Below, one piece after another: positions 1-5,919 of a DNA stretch of 5,919 bases. Below the pieces are notes generated by a model, which saw only the letters and a program-made list of their open reading frames with translations, was not told the origin of the DNA and searched no databases. Position numbers and translations under genes: made by a program. How positions within the stretch are numbered: position 1 is the stretch's first letter; each line of letters begins with the position of its first letter. Source of the stretch: Haloarcula sp. (GTDB lineage Archaea > Halobacteriota > Halobacteria > Halobacteriales > Haloarculaceae); contig JAQCNK010000282.1 of the NCBI GenBank assembly GCA_028275075.1, forward strand, positions 1 through 5,919, written 5' to 3'.

Positions 1-14
1 GCGGGCGGGTCGAT

Positions 15-818
15 CTACGCCTCTACAGCGAGTCCGGCATCACGGAGCGCGACGTCTGCCGCCGCGTCGTCGTGGACGACGCTTGCGACGGCGCGTGCGA
101 TCTTCTCCGGTTCCTCGTGCTGGAAGATAGAGCGTCCCATCGACACCCCTGAAGCGCCGGCATCCATCGCACCCCGGACCATCGAGAGGGTCTCCTCGTC
201 GCTCCCCTTCGAACCGCCGGCGATGACGACCGGCAGCGACGTGGACTCGACGACGTGCTGGAAGCTCGCTGCGTCGCCGGTGTAGCTGGTCTTGACAACG
301 TCGGCGCCCAGCTCTTCGCCCAGACGGGCGGCGTGACCAACGGCCTGATTGTAGTCGTCGGCCTCGGGATCGATATCCGGGCCGCGCGCGTATGTCATCG
401 CCAGTACGGGCAGGCCATAGCGTTCGGCCTCGCTGGTAATCTGTCCGAGATCCTCTATCTGTTCGCGTTCATAGACGCTCCCGACGTTGATATGCAGAGA
501 AACGGCATCAGCACCGGCGCGGACGGCGTCCTCGACAGTTCCCGTCATGCGCTTGTCGTTCTCGTCGGGGCCTATAACCGTCGAGCCGTTGAGATGAGCG
601 ATATACCCCGCGCCGTTCAGATTGGGGTGAACACGGTCTGCGACGCCACGCTGGGTCAGCACCGCATCGGCGCCCCCGCGCGTGATAGCGTCGACGGTCG
701 ATTCGAGCTCTTTCAGGCCCTGTGTGGCCCCGAGTGTGATACCGTGATCCATGGGGACGACGACGTAGCGGTCGTCTGTCCCAATGCGGTCGAGTCGAGC
801 GCGTGTCCCTGTGTTCAT
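15..818 (-). CDS. aroA': 2-amino-3,7-dideoxy-D-threo-hept-6-ulosonate (ADTH) synthase, class I aldolase fold
   Basis: A 267-residue protein of the DeoC/FbaB aldolase family, closest in motif pattern to Methanocaldococcus MJ0400; often named fba2 in haloarchaeal genomes. In the archaeal route to 3-dehydroquinate, this cytoplasmic enzyme joins a ketofructose-phosphate-derived unit to L-aspartate semialdehyde; DHQ synthase II then cyclises the product. Visible motifs are PMDHG (22-26, Asp24), MTYARG (141-146, Tyr143), VVKTSY (174-179, Lys176 as Schiff-base lysine), and the phosphate-binding GGSKG (201-205) and SMGRS (226-230). Asp24, Tyr143 and Lys176 match the catalytic trio I recall for MJ0400. 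The ATG at 816-818 gives the family's usual length and N-terminus. The gene follows trpA by 26 bases with no promoter or Shine-Dalgarno motif visible, so it is probably cotranscribed with trpCBA. A plain fructose-bisphosphate aldolase is the alternative; the aromatic operon favours ADTH synthase. Confidence 0.88.
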   Translation of the reverse strand: MNTGTRARLDRIGTDDRYVVVPMDHGITLGATQGLKELESTVDAITRGGADAVLTQRGVADRVHPNLNGAGYIAHLNGSTVIGPDENDKRMTGTVEDAVRAGADAVSLHINVGSVYEREQIEDLGQITSEAERYGLPVLAMTYARGPDIDPEADDYNQAVGHAARLGEELGADVVKTSYTGDAASFQHVVESTSLPVVIAGGSKGSDEETLSMVRGAMDAGASGVSMGRSIFQHEEPEKIARAVASVVHDDAAADVALRDAGLAVEA

Positions 819-844
819 GTTATGAGAATCTGTGGCAAGAACGA

Positions 845-1675
845 TTAAGTTCGTTCCGGTTGCGGCCGTTCCTGTGCGCCACGCAACGCCCCCTGCTTGA
901 GTTCTCTGGCCAGTGCTTCGAGTCGAGCGGCGATCTCGTCGGTCGGATCACCGTCTTCGTACCCCTCAGCAACGATGTCAACGAGGGCAGAGCCGACGAT
1001 GACGCCGTCAGCACCCGCCGACACGATGCGCTCGGCGTGCTCGCCGGTCTTGATGCCGAAGCCGACGGCCTTGGGCACGTCCCAGTCGGCAATTCGGGTA
1101 AGCGATTCTTCGGTCGCGTCGTCAACGTCGTCGCGGGCGCCCGTGACACCCAGGCGGGCCTGCACGTAGACGTAGCCCGACACATGCTCGCGCATCCGTT
1201 CGAGCCGTTCCGGTGTCGTGGTCGGCGCGACGATGAACACCAGATCGAGCCCGAACTCGTCACAGGCCTCCCGGAGCGGGCCGGCCTCCTCAGCGGGCAG
1301 GTCCGGCACGACAAAGCCGTCTATCCCCACCTCGGCCGAGCGGGCGACGAAATCACGCGGGCCCTCGCTCGAACCGTACTGGTAGATGAGGTTGTAGTAG
1401 GTCATACACACCAGCGGCACGTTCACATCGAGCTCGCTCACGAAGTCGAAGTACCGCTCGACGGTCATCCCCGACTCCAGAGCACGGACAATGGCGTTCT
1501 GGATCGTCGTCCCCTCGGCGATGGGTTCCGAAAAGGGTAGCCCGAGTTCGATGGCGTCGGCACCGCCCTCGGCGAGTGCCTCGACGTAGGCCAGTGAGTC
1601 CTCGTAGTTCGGGTCCCCTGCCGCGAGATACGGGACGAAGGCGGGTTCGTCGGTGAAGGCAGCTTCGAGCCCCAT
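845..1675 (-). CDS. trpA: tryptophan synthase alpha subunit
   Basis: A 276-residue TIM-barrel protein of normal length for TrpA. It cleaves indole-3-glycerol phosphate to indole and glyceraldehyde 3-phosphate and passes indole to TrpB through the alpha2-beta2 complex in the cytoplasm. Visible motifs are YLAAGDP (16-22), [11 protein letters not shown] (41-51) with catalytic Glu43 (E. coli Glu49), TIQ (57-59), [11 protein letters not shown] (91-101), VPDLP (123-127), ARLGVTGA (173-180), GFGI (205-208) and the phosphate site IVGSALV (226-232). The second catalytic acid, Asp60 in E. coli within LADG, aligns with Glu54 in IAEG. This is a conservative change that may be normal in haloarchaea. The start at 1673-1675 overlaps the trpB stop by one base (TGATG), which suggests translational coupling. 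The C-terminus is hydrophilic and Arg/Gln-rich (about 258-276). Confidence 0.97.
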   Translation of the reverse strand: MGLEAAFTDEPAFVPYLAAGDPNYEDSLAYVEALAEGGADAIELGLPFSEPIAEGTTIQNAIVRALESGMTVERYFDFVSELDVNVPLVCMTYYNLIYQYGSSEGPRDFVARSAEVGIDGFVVPDLPAEEAGPLREACDEFGLDLVFIVAPTTTPERLERMREHVSGYVYVQARLGVTGARDDVDDATEESLTRIADWDVPKAVGFGIKTGEHAERIVSAGADGVIVGSALVDIVAEGYEDGDPTDEIAARLEALARELKQGALRGAQERPQPERT

Positions 1676-2937
1676 CAGAGACCACTCCCGCCCATCTGCT
1701 GGAGGATGGACATATCGGGCGCGATATCCAGATCACGCTTGGTCGTCTCCTCGATGACGGTCTCTAAGTCCTTATCGCCGCGACCGGAGACGTTGACGAC
1801 GACACTGTCGCCCAGATCGTCGTGGTACTTCTCCACGTAGCCAAAGGCGTGGGCCGTTTCGAGCGCTGGGATGATACCCTCATCTTGGGAGAGGCGATGG
1901 AACGCCTCCAGGGCGAGGTCGTCGTCGACGTTGACTGGCGTCACGCGGCCCTCGTCGACGAGGTGGGCCAGTTCCGGCCCGACACCGGCGTAGTCCAGCC
2001 CTGCGGAGACAGAGTGTGACTCCATGATCTGGCCGTCCGAATCCTGCAGCAGTTTGGTTCGCGCGCCGTGTAGCACGCCCTCGTCGCCGGTCGAGAGCGT
2101 CGCGGAGTTGGGGGCGACGCCTTCTTCCTCGTCGACTGTCAGAGCGGAGCCGCCGGCCTCGACAGCGTGGAGGGCGACATCCGCGTCCGCAATAAATTCC
2201 GCAAAAGCGCCCATCGTGTTCGACCCGCCGCCGGCACAGGCCACCACGTCGCTCGGGAGTTCGCCGGTCTGTTCGAGTATCTGCTCGCGGGCCTCCTCGC
2301 TGATGACGGCATGGAAGTCCCGCACCATCTTCGGGAACGGGTGTGGACCGACCACACTACCGATGACGTAGTGAGTGTTCTCGACGGTGGTCGCCCACTC
2401 GCGCATCGTCTCGGAGATGGCTTCTTTGAGTGTTCCGCGGCCCACGGTGACCGGCACGACCTCCGACCCGTTGATTTTCATCCTGAAAACGTTGGGCCGC
2501 TGGCGGGCGATGTCGGTCTCGCCCATGTATATCTCGCAGGGCATGTCCAGGTGGGCGGCGGCCATCGCCGTCGCGGTGCCGTGTTGGCCGGCGCCGGTCT
2601 CGGCGATGATCCGCTCTTTACCCATGTATTTGGCGAGCAAGACCTGCCCGAGCGCGTTGTTGAGCTTGTGTGCGCCCCCGTGCAGTAGGTCCTCCCGTTT
2701 CAGATAGATGTCGGTGTCGTACCGCTCGGAGAGCTGATCCGCGTACTGCAGCGGGGTCGGCCGGCCGCCGAAGTCGGCCAGTCGCGACCGGAACTCGTCC
2801 ATGAAACCGTCTTCATTGTGCAGCACATACCGCTCGTAGGCGTCTGCCAGCTCTTCGATGGCCGGCATCAGCGCCTCCGGTACGTACTGTCCGCCGTACT
2901 CGCCGAACTTGGGGTCGTGTGCGTCGTCAGTACTCAT
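1675..2937 (-). CDS. trpB: tryptophan synthase beta subunit (TrpB1 type)
   Basis: A 420-residue PLP enzyme, full length for TrpB1, that condenses indole with L-serine to make L-tryptophan. It shows the TrpB1 N-terminal signature [11 protein letters not shown] (11-21), GGRPTPL (57-63), [15 protein letters not shown] (80-94) with PLP Schiff-base Lys91, ETGAGQHG (113-120) with Glu113 equivalent to E. coli Glu109, the cofactor phosphate loop GGGSN (236-240), EGIIPALE (353-360) and SGRGDKD (384-390) contacting the PLP ring nitrogen. All expected catalytic residues are present. The COMM domain for TrpA contact should lie in the N-terminal half. The ATG at 2935-2937 overlaps the trpC stop by four bases (ATGA) and the gene's own stop overlaps the trpA start, so it sits inside a tightly coupled operon. 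TrpB2 is unlikely because the N-terminus and partner gene are of TrpB1 type. Confidence 0.98.
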   Translation of the reverse strand: MSTDDAHDPKFGEYGGQYVPEALMPAIEELADAYERYVLHNEDGFMDEFRSRLADFGGRPTPLQYADQLSERYDTDIYLKREDLLHGGAHKLNNALGQVLLAKYMGKERIIAETGAGQHGTATAMAAAHLDMPCEIYMGETDIARQRPNVFRMKINGSEVVPVTVGRGTLKEAISETMREWATTVENTHYVIGSVVGPHPFPKMVRDFHAVISEEAREQILEQTGELPSDVVACAGGGSNTMGAFAEFIADADVALHAVEAGGSALTVDEEEGVAPNSATLSTGDEGVLHGARTKLLQDSDGQIMESHSVSAGLDYAGVGPELAHLVDEGRVTPVNVDDDLALEAFHRLSQDEGIIPALETAHAFGYVEKYHDDLGDSVVVNVSGRGDKDLETVIEETTKRDLDIAPDMSILQQMGGSGL

Positions 2938-3734
2938 GTCTGTGTATCCGTATCTGTCGCCGTCGTCAGCCGCCGGGTGTTCTCGGTCACGTTCGAATCG
3001 CCGCCGTGGTCCATGATCGCCGAGCCGATCAACAGGGCGTCGGCTCCGGACTCGCGCATCCGGCGGACATCGTCTGGTGATTGTATGCCGCTTTCCGCGA
3101 TGAGCGTGACGGCTTCGGATGCGGCCGAAGCCGCCTCCGGAAACGTCGCCAGATCGACTTCGAGCTTCGCGAGATCGCGGTTGTTCACGCCGACGATCTC
3201 CGCACCGGCGTCAACCGCCTGTTTGACCTCCGCCGCCGTATGTGCTTCGACAAGCACCTGGAAGCCCCGCTCGCGGGCCGCAGAGAGTAGGTCAGCCAGA
3301 GACCCGGTGCCCTCTTCCTCCAGAAAGCGGACGATGAGGAGTATCACGTCGGCCTCAACGACATCCAGTTGGTCCTCATACAGGACAAAATCCTTCCGTA
3401 ACACCGGGACGTCGACAGCCTCGCGGACCCGTTGGAGTGTCTCCGCAGACCCCCCAAAGTGGTCGGGCTCGGTCAGCACCGACAGCGCCGCGGCACCCCC
3501 GGCGACCATCGCCTTGGCGAGTTCGACCGGGTCGTCGGTGCGTTCGCCCTCGGCGGTCGGGCTCGTTGGCTTGACCTCCGCGATAACCGGCACGCGCCCG
3601 TCGGCTTCGGCCCGTTCGAACGCCGCGGGTAACGAGCGCGCATCGACGGCGACGCGGTCGCCCCCGCCACCGCGCTCACGGGCCGCCGCGAGGATCGACT
3701 GGACTTCCGGAGCCATTCGTCCGTTGGATTCCAT
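2934..3734 (-). CDS. trpC: indole-3-glycerol phosphate synthase
   Basis: A 266-residue single-domain TIM-barrel enzyme, not fused to TrpF. It closes the ring of CdRP to give indole-3-glycerol phosphate, the substrate of TrpA downstream. Visible motifs are IAEVKPTSP (51-59) with Glu53 and Lys55, [11 protein letters not shown] (85-95), VLRKDF (111-116) with catalytic Lys114, LVEAH (161-165) with Glu163, VGVNNRDL (181-188) with Asn184, AESGI (213-217) with Glu214 and Ser215, and the phosphate loop LLIGSAIM (234-241). These match the residues known from Sulfolobus IGPS. About 20 residues after the barrel are Asp/Thr-rich and look disordered. The ATG at 3732-3734 is preferred because a TATA-like element lies about 30 bases upstream, as for a leaderless transcript; Met7 is a possible internal start. 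This is the first gene of the operon. Confidence 0.97.
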   Translation of the reverse strand: MESNGRMAPEVQSILAAARERGGGGDRVAVDARSLPAAFERAEADGRVPVIAEVKPTSPTAEGERTDDPVELAKAMVAGGAAALSVLTEPDHFGGSAETLQRVREAVDVPVLRKDFVLYEDQLDVVEADVILLIVRFLEEEGTGSLADLLSAARERGFQVLVEAHTAAEVKQAVDAGAEIVGVNNRDLAKLEVDLATFPEAASAASEAVTLIAESGIQSPDDVRRMRESGADALLIGSAIMDHGGDSNVTENTRRLTTATDTDTQT

Positions 3735-3770
3735 TAATGAACACTAACGTACAGAAGTGTACATAAGTGT
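3735..3770 (-). promoter_or_regulatory. trpCBA operon promoter (candidate, leaderless)
   Basis: On the minus strand an AT-rich element CTTATGTA (plus-strand 3760-3767) is centred about 29 bases before the trpC ATG. This is the expected place for an archaeal TATA box when transcription starts at or a few bases before the start codon. The stretch just before the ATG is locally AT-rich and has no Shine-Dalgarno sequence, in keeping with leaderless initiation in haloarchaea. It is the only convincing promoter for the four-gene operon, since the downstream junctions are overlapping or only 26 bases apart. The transcription start is inferred, not seen. Confidence 0.6.
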
Positions 3771-3771
3771 T
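3740..3771. promoter_or_regulatory. possible operator: palindrome and 10-base tandem repeat over the trpC promoter
   Basis: Three related symmetries overlap the putative core promoter. GTACA-gaag-TGTAC is a perfect 5+5 palindrome at 3749-3762, between the TATA-like element and the start codon. AACACT (3740-3745) and AGTGTT (3766-3771) form a perfect inverted pair with a 20-base spacer around it. Two adjacent decamers, ACAGAAGTGT (3751-3760) and ACATAAGTGT (3761-3770), match at 9 of 10 positions, one helical turn apart, and the second contains the TATA-like core. A repressor bound here would block TBP or polymerase, which would suit tryptophan-responsive control. The regulator's identity is unknown. 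Confidence 0.4.
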
Positions 3772-4003
3772 GTCGTCTGCTGGTAGATGCTGGCTGGAAC
3801 AGTGTCTCGGACGAGCGGGCTGGGCGGCCGCCACAAGCCAACTGCTTCCGCATACTGTTGGCTGTCAGTACGTGGAGATATGCGGCTCCCGGGGTGCCGA
3901 ATCCGTCCGTACTGGTACAGCCGACAGTATCAGCACCACGGCGCTCGTTGGGGTGGTCAGCGCCAGCGAGGCCGTCGGTATCCGGACTCCGGCGACGCCA
4001 GTC

Positions 4004-4038
4004 CGTATATTCAAGAGGCGACGGGCCGATTTCCAGTT
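4004..4038 (+). promoter_or_regulatory. promoter of the MGMT-like gene (candidate)
   Basis: CGTATATTCA (4004-4013) is the best TATA-like element before the rightward gene and is centred about 30 bases upstream of the ATG at 4039. This fits an archaeal core promoter with a leader of only a few bases. No Shine-Dalgarno motif is seen in the bases before the ATG. The element also argues that the short start at 4039 is correct and that the in-frame upstream extension to 3787 is not translated. Confidence 0.5.
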
Positions 4039-4509
4039 ATGGCAACGCCAACGGAAGACGCTGGCATCTACGCCAGTGAGTCGACGTATCTCGACCGGTT
4101 CGTCCAGTTCGGCGAGGCGGGCGACCGAATCATCTCTATGTCGTTTCCGCAGCAGGTCGACGCTGAGGGCTCGGACGACCATCCGCTGCTCGACCGCATC
4201 GAAGGATATCTCAGCGGGACCGAAGATAACTTCGAGGACGTGACCGTCGGGCTGACTCTTCCAACCGACCAGCGGAACGTGCTCGAAGCCGTCGGCGAGA
4301 TTCCGTACGGTGAAGATGGGTCGGTCGAACAGGTCGCGATGATGACTGCAGGGCTGAGTTCGAGCGACCAGGACGATCTCACATCGGTTCGGGAGGCGCT
4401 CGCGGCAAATCCCGTGCCGCTGCTCATCCCCGATCATCGTGTTCGTGACGGTCCCAGCGCCGCTCCACCCCCGGTCGAACAGAAACTCCGCTCGGTTGAA
4501 GGGCTGTAA
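4039..4509 (+). CDS. MGMT/Ogt-like protein lacking the acceptor cysteine (alkyltransferase-like)
   Basis: A 156-residue acidic protein with the outline of O6-alkylguanine-DNA alkyltransferase: an N-terminal part ending in LLDRIEGYLSG and a LTLPTDQRNVLEAV segment (50-85), then the DNA-binding core with EIPYGEDGS (87-95), ALAANPVPLLIP (120-131) and HRV (133-135). In active enzymes the core motif is IPCHRV; here it is IPDHRV, with Asp132 (codon GAT) replacing the alkyl-acceptor Cys. The tyrosine usually following Ser/Thr in the helix-turn-helix is Val96, and the arginine finger (human Arg128) aligns with Thr115. Asn124, His133 and Arg134 are retained. It should not be a suicidal methyltransferase; a lesion-sensing or unrelated DNA-binding role, as in alkyltransferase-like proteins, is inferred. 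ATG 4039 is chosen because the family begins here, a TATA-like element lies upstream, and the upstream extension has non-haloarchaeal composition. It is divergent from the trp operon and convergent with the lonB-CPBP pair. Confidence 0.8.
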   Translation: MATPTEDAGIYASESTYLDRFVQFGEAGDRIISMSFPQQVDAEGSDDHPLLDRIEGYLSGTEDNFEDVTVGLTLPTDQRNVLEAVGEIPYGEDGSVEQVAMMTAGLSSSDQDDLTSVREALAANPVPLLIPDHRVRDGPSAAPPPVEQKLRSVEGL

Positions 4510-4519
4510 CTATACGCGC

Positions 4520-4585
4520 CGACAGAACGATTGATAGCATTCGGCTCCACCAGACCCCGGCGAATATCTATCAGGGCTTCTGTCG
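4520..4585. terminator. long imperfect inverted repeat between convergent genes
   Basis: The short gap between the two converging stop codons is almost filled by one nested inverted repeat. CGACAGAA (4520-4527) pairs with 4578-4585 (8 bp), TGATAG (4532-4537) with 4568-4573 (6 bp) and ATTCG (4539-4543) with 4561-4565 (5 bp). They are separated by a 4x4 internal loop and a 1x2 bulge, with a 17-base apical loop. The structure reads alike on both strands, so it could end or protect both transcripts. No T-run follows on either strand, so it is not a classic T-tract terminator; a 3'-end stabilising hairpin or a degenerate palindromic repeat element is also possible. Confidence 0.5.
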
Positions 4586-4591
4586 ATCCGT

Positions 4592-5428
4592 CTACGAGCC
4601 CAGCCGGTCCACGCCAAGTCCCTCATCGACACAGAGTTCCATCGCGTTGACCAGATAGTGGGCGACGACGACAGCGAGCAGGCTGTTCGTGAGTACGAAC
4701 AGCGTACCGAGTGCGGCCCCGAGCACGCCGGTGACAACGATACCGACTCGTCCCTGCGCGCCGTGGCCCAGCGCGAACGCGACCGAGGAGACGACAATCA
4801 TTGCCCACGCAGGCGCGGCCAGCCCGGTGACTGGGACGCCGATAGCGGCAGCCCGAAAGAGCAACTCCTCGACGATAGCGATTATCGGGAGGACGACTCC
4901 TAAGAGAACGATCCAGCCGCCAATGGACGTAGGTGCGAGTAGCTCCCGAAGTGACTCGTCGACGCCGATGCCGAAACCGTCGGCGACTGCCGCGGCAAAC
5001 TCGTTGCCGACCCAGAAGCCGATCCCGGCCGCCAGCCCGACACCCACTGCGGGCAGCCCAGTCGAGAGCGCGTTGGTCGAGATACCAACGGCAGTGAGGG
5101 GTATCCCGAAAAAGAACGCGCCCCCCAACAAGAGAACACCGAAGACCCCCTGCGTGAGCGCGACGTTAGCCAGCAGGGTGCCCGTCGAGAGCTCGTCCGT
5201 AGAGAGTTGCTCCTCGATGTGCCAGCGCTTTCGGGCGGCTCGTGGCGTCTCGAATCTGGGGTACGTGTCATCGGTCGGCCCGGCGGCTGAGAGCCGCTCC
5301 CGCCCATCGGTGCGTGCACTGACACCGCTGCTATCGCCGGAGAGCGAACGCTGAGAAAGCTTTGAAAGACCGAGTAACACGGTCAGCAAAAATCCCGTGA
5401 GGCCGACGAAGGCGGCCCACTGGGGCAT
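4592..5428 (-). CDS. CPBP family intramembrane metalloprotease/glutamic endopeptidase
   Basis: A 278-residue multi-spanning membrane protein with all CPBP (Abi/CAAX protease, Rce1-like) motifs: EELLFR (187-192) with the tandem glutamates 187-188 and Arg192, FALGH (218-222) with Phe218 and His222, and HYLVN (257-261) with His257 and Asn261. Hydrophobic segments lie near 4-22, 85-108, 122-147, 170-186, 203-221, 228-247 and 248-265. A hydrophilic Ser/Gly/Arg/Asp-rich stretch (about 23-83) separates the first helix from the catalytic core. The family cleaves within or at the membrane, for example CAAX-like tails, bacteriocin-related or regulatory proteins; the substrate here is unknown. Its ATG directly abuts the lonB stop (TAGATG), so it is probably coupled to lonB. 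The start is supported by this junction and by an N-terminal membrane helix. Confidence 0.9.
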   Translation of the reverse strand: MPQWAAFVGLTGFLLTVLLGLSKLSQRSLSGDSSGVSARTDGRERLSAAGPTDDTYPRFETPRAARKRWHIEEQLSTDELSTGTLLANVALTQGVFGVLLLGGAFFFGIPLTAVGISTNALSTGLPAVGVGLAAGIGFWVGNEFAAAVADGFGIGVDESLRELLAPTSIGGWIVLLGVVLPIIAIVEELLFRAAAIGVPVTGLAAPAWAMIVVSSVAFALGHGAQGRVGIVVTGVLGAALGTLFVLTNSLLAVVVAHYLVNAMELCVDEGLGVDRLGS

Positions 5429-5919
5429 CTATTGCGGGCTGGGACTGCCGCTGCCCTGTCGCCCGACCTCGTGTTCGAGTGCCTTGCCCGTAATGGACTT
5501 GAGGCGGTCGACCAGCGAGTCCTTCTCGGGCTCGCCGGCCAGCGCGACTTCCAGCACTTCGGAGATGTGCGAGACCGGAACGATCTCTATCTGCTCCTCG
5601 TACTCTTCCTCGATCATCACGTCCTGCGTGTTGGCTTCGGGAATGATGACCGTATCGAGGCCGGCTTTGGCAGCGGCCTCTATCTTGTGTGTGACCCCGC
5701 CGACCGGGAGCACGTCGCCCCGAACCGACAGCGAGCCGGTCATGGCGATATGCTGTTCGATGGGGACGTTCTCCAGTGCGCTGATGACTGCGGTCGCGAC
5801 CGTGATCGAGGCGGAGTCGCCGTCGACACCGCCCTCACCGGCCTGCACGAACTGGATGTGAACGTCCTTTTCGGAGATATCCTCGTCGCTGAACTTCTTG
5901 ATGATCGCAGAGACGTTTT
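5429..5919 (-). CDS. lonB: archaeal Lon protease LonB, C-terminal proteolytic domain (partial)
   Basis: The last 162 residues of an archaeal LonB; the AAA+ and membrane parts lie beyond the window edge, and the frame stays open to 5917. Numbering from the first complete codon, the Lon protease signature [10 protein letters not shown] (28-37) carries nucleophile Ser35 (codon 5813-5815) after Asp34, and [10 protein letters not shown] (73-82) carries Lys78 (5684-5686). The Ser-Lys spacing of 43 equals that of Archaeoglobus LonB (Ser509/Lys552, from memory). LonB is an ATP-dependent, membrane-anchored protease for protein quality control in archaea; in Haloferax it is reported as essential and tied to carotenoid synthesis. 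The tail is short and Gly/Ser/Pro-rich. The GTG at 5846-5848 is an internal valine, not a start. The gene abuts the CPBP protease gene downstream. Confidence 0.96.
   Translation of the reverse strand, partial: NVSAIIKKFSDEDISEKDVHIQFVQAGEGGVDGDSASITVATAVISALENVPIEQHIAMTGSLSVRGDVLPVGGVTHKIEAAAKAGLDTVIIPEANTQDVMIEEEYEEQIEIVPVSHISEVLEVALAGEPEKDSLVDRLKSITGKALEHEVGRQGSGSPSPQ

Larger units (their letters stand above)
3735..4038. other. divergent intergenic spacer with several inverted repeats
   Basis: I see no convincing gene in these 304 bases: the open frames through it give basic, Arg/Cys/Trp-rich peptides unlike the acidic proteins around them. Besides the two promoters it holds perfect inverted repeats: AGCCAAC/GTTGGCT (3836-3842 with 3857-3863, 14-base loop); TACTG/CAGTA (3853-3857 with 3866-3870), which would compete with the first; CAGTACG/CGTACTG (3866-3872 with 3908-3914) enclosing CGGC/GCCG (3883-3886 with 3896-3899); and GGCGCT/AGCGCC (3940-3945 with 3959-3964). 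They could be operator sites, a structured RNA or chance in GC-rich DNA. No tRNA, rRNA or known riboswitch was recognised. Confidence 0.45.

Noticed and set aside
255..1540. Long plus-strand open frames opposite the aldolase and trpA genes
   Set aside because: They are antisense shadows produced by GC-rich codon use; they lack acidic composition and recognisable motifs, while the minus-strand genes have complete catalytic motifs.
2818..3747. A 309-codon plus-strand open frame opposite trpC
   Set aside because: It is Ser/Ala/Arg-rich low-complexity translation of the antisense strand of a clear trpC, with no domain visible.
3734..3853. A 39-residue minus-strand frame whose stop overlaps the trpC start (TAATG), as a possible trp leader peptide
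   Set aside because: It contains no Trp codon, is Arg/Cys-rich, runs through the proposed trpC promoter, and no leader-peptide attenuation is known to me for haloarchaeal trp genes.
3787..4038. In-frame upstream extension of the MGMT-like gene to an ATG at 3787
   Set aside because: The added 84 residues are basic and rich in Arg, Trp and Tyr, unlike the acidic haloarchaeal proteins here; the homologous region begins just after 4039 and a TATA-like element lies inside the extension.
4520..4585. Reading the inverted repeat as the end of a transposon or as an attachment site
   Set aside because: No transposase or integrase gene, target duplication or second copy is seen in the window; the position between converging stops fits a 3'-end element better.
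5846..5848. GTG as start codon of a short protein instead of LonB
   Set aside because: The frame continues open to the window edge with typical Lon residues upstream, so this GTG encodes an internal Val just before the protease signature.
1..5919. CRISPR array, tRNA or rRNA gene, insertion sequence, toxin-antitoxin or defence system
   Set aside because: No spaced identical repeats, tRNA-like fold, rRNA motif, transposase or defence-gene motif was found on either strand; the region looks like conserved core metabolism and proteolysis.

Overview
The window is a compact piece of a haloarchaeal chromosome, of Haloarcula or Haloferax type; the genus is a guess. The proteins are strongly acidic, the DNA is GC-rich with many G/C third positions, genes lack clear Shine-Dalgarno sites, and promoter-like TATA elements lie about 30 bases upstream of start codons, as in leaderless haloarchaeal transcripts.

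Positions 15-3734, minus strand: a four-gene operon read trpC, trpB, trpA, then a class I aldolase-fold enzyme recognised as 2-amino-3,7-dideoxy-D-threo-hept-6-ulosonate (ADTH) synthase. trpC and trpB overlap by ATGA, trpB and trpA by TGATG, and the last gene follows after 26 bases. TrpC makes indole-3-glycerol phosphate and TrpA/TrpB convert it to tryptophan. ADTH synthase starts the archaeal alternative route to 3-dehydroquinate, so the operon joins the entry to aromatic synthesis with the last steps of the tryptophan branch. trpD, trpF, trpE and trpG are absent here; in haloarchaea they are usually elsewhere.

Positions 3735-4038: a 304-base divergent spacer. It holds a strong trpC promoter candidate with an overlapping palindrome and a 10-base tandem repeat, several inverted repeats of unknown role, and a promoter candidate for the rightward gene.

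Positions 4039-4509, plus strand: a short MGMT/Ogt-fold protein in which the alkyl-acceptor cysteine of the PCHR motif is aspartate (PDHR) and the Tyr and Arg-finger positions are also changed. It is probably an alkyltransferase-like, non-catalytic DNA-binding protein. This is the most unusual gene of the window.

Positions 4510-4591: the gap between convergent genes, nearly filled by a long imperfect inverted repeat (4520-4585, 19 pairable positions), likely a shared 3'-end structure or bidirectional terminator.

Positions 4592-5919, minus strand: the C-terminal proteolytic domain of the archaeal membrane protease LonB (gene start outside the window), followed with no spacing (TAGATG) by a complete CPBP-family intramembrane protease. 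This looks like a two-gene membrane proteolysis operon. The gene order lonB, CPBP gene, trpCBA, ADTH synthase resembles what I recall from Haloferax volcanii, so most of the window is probably conserved haloarchaeal core.
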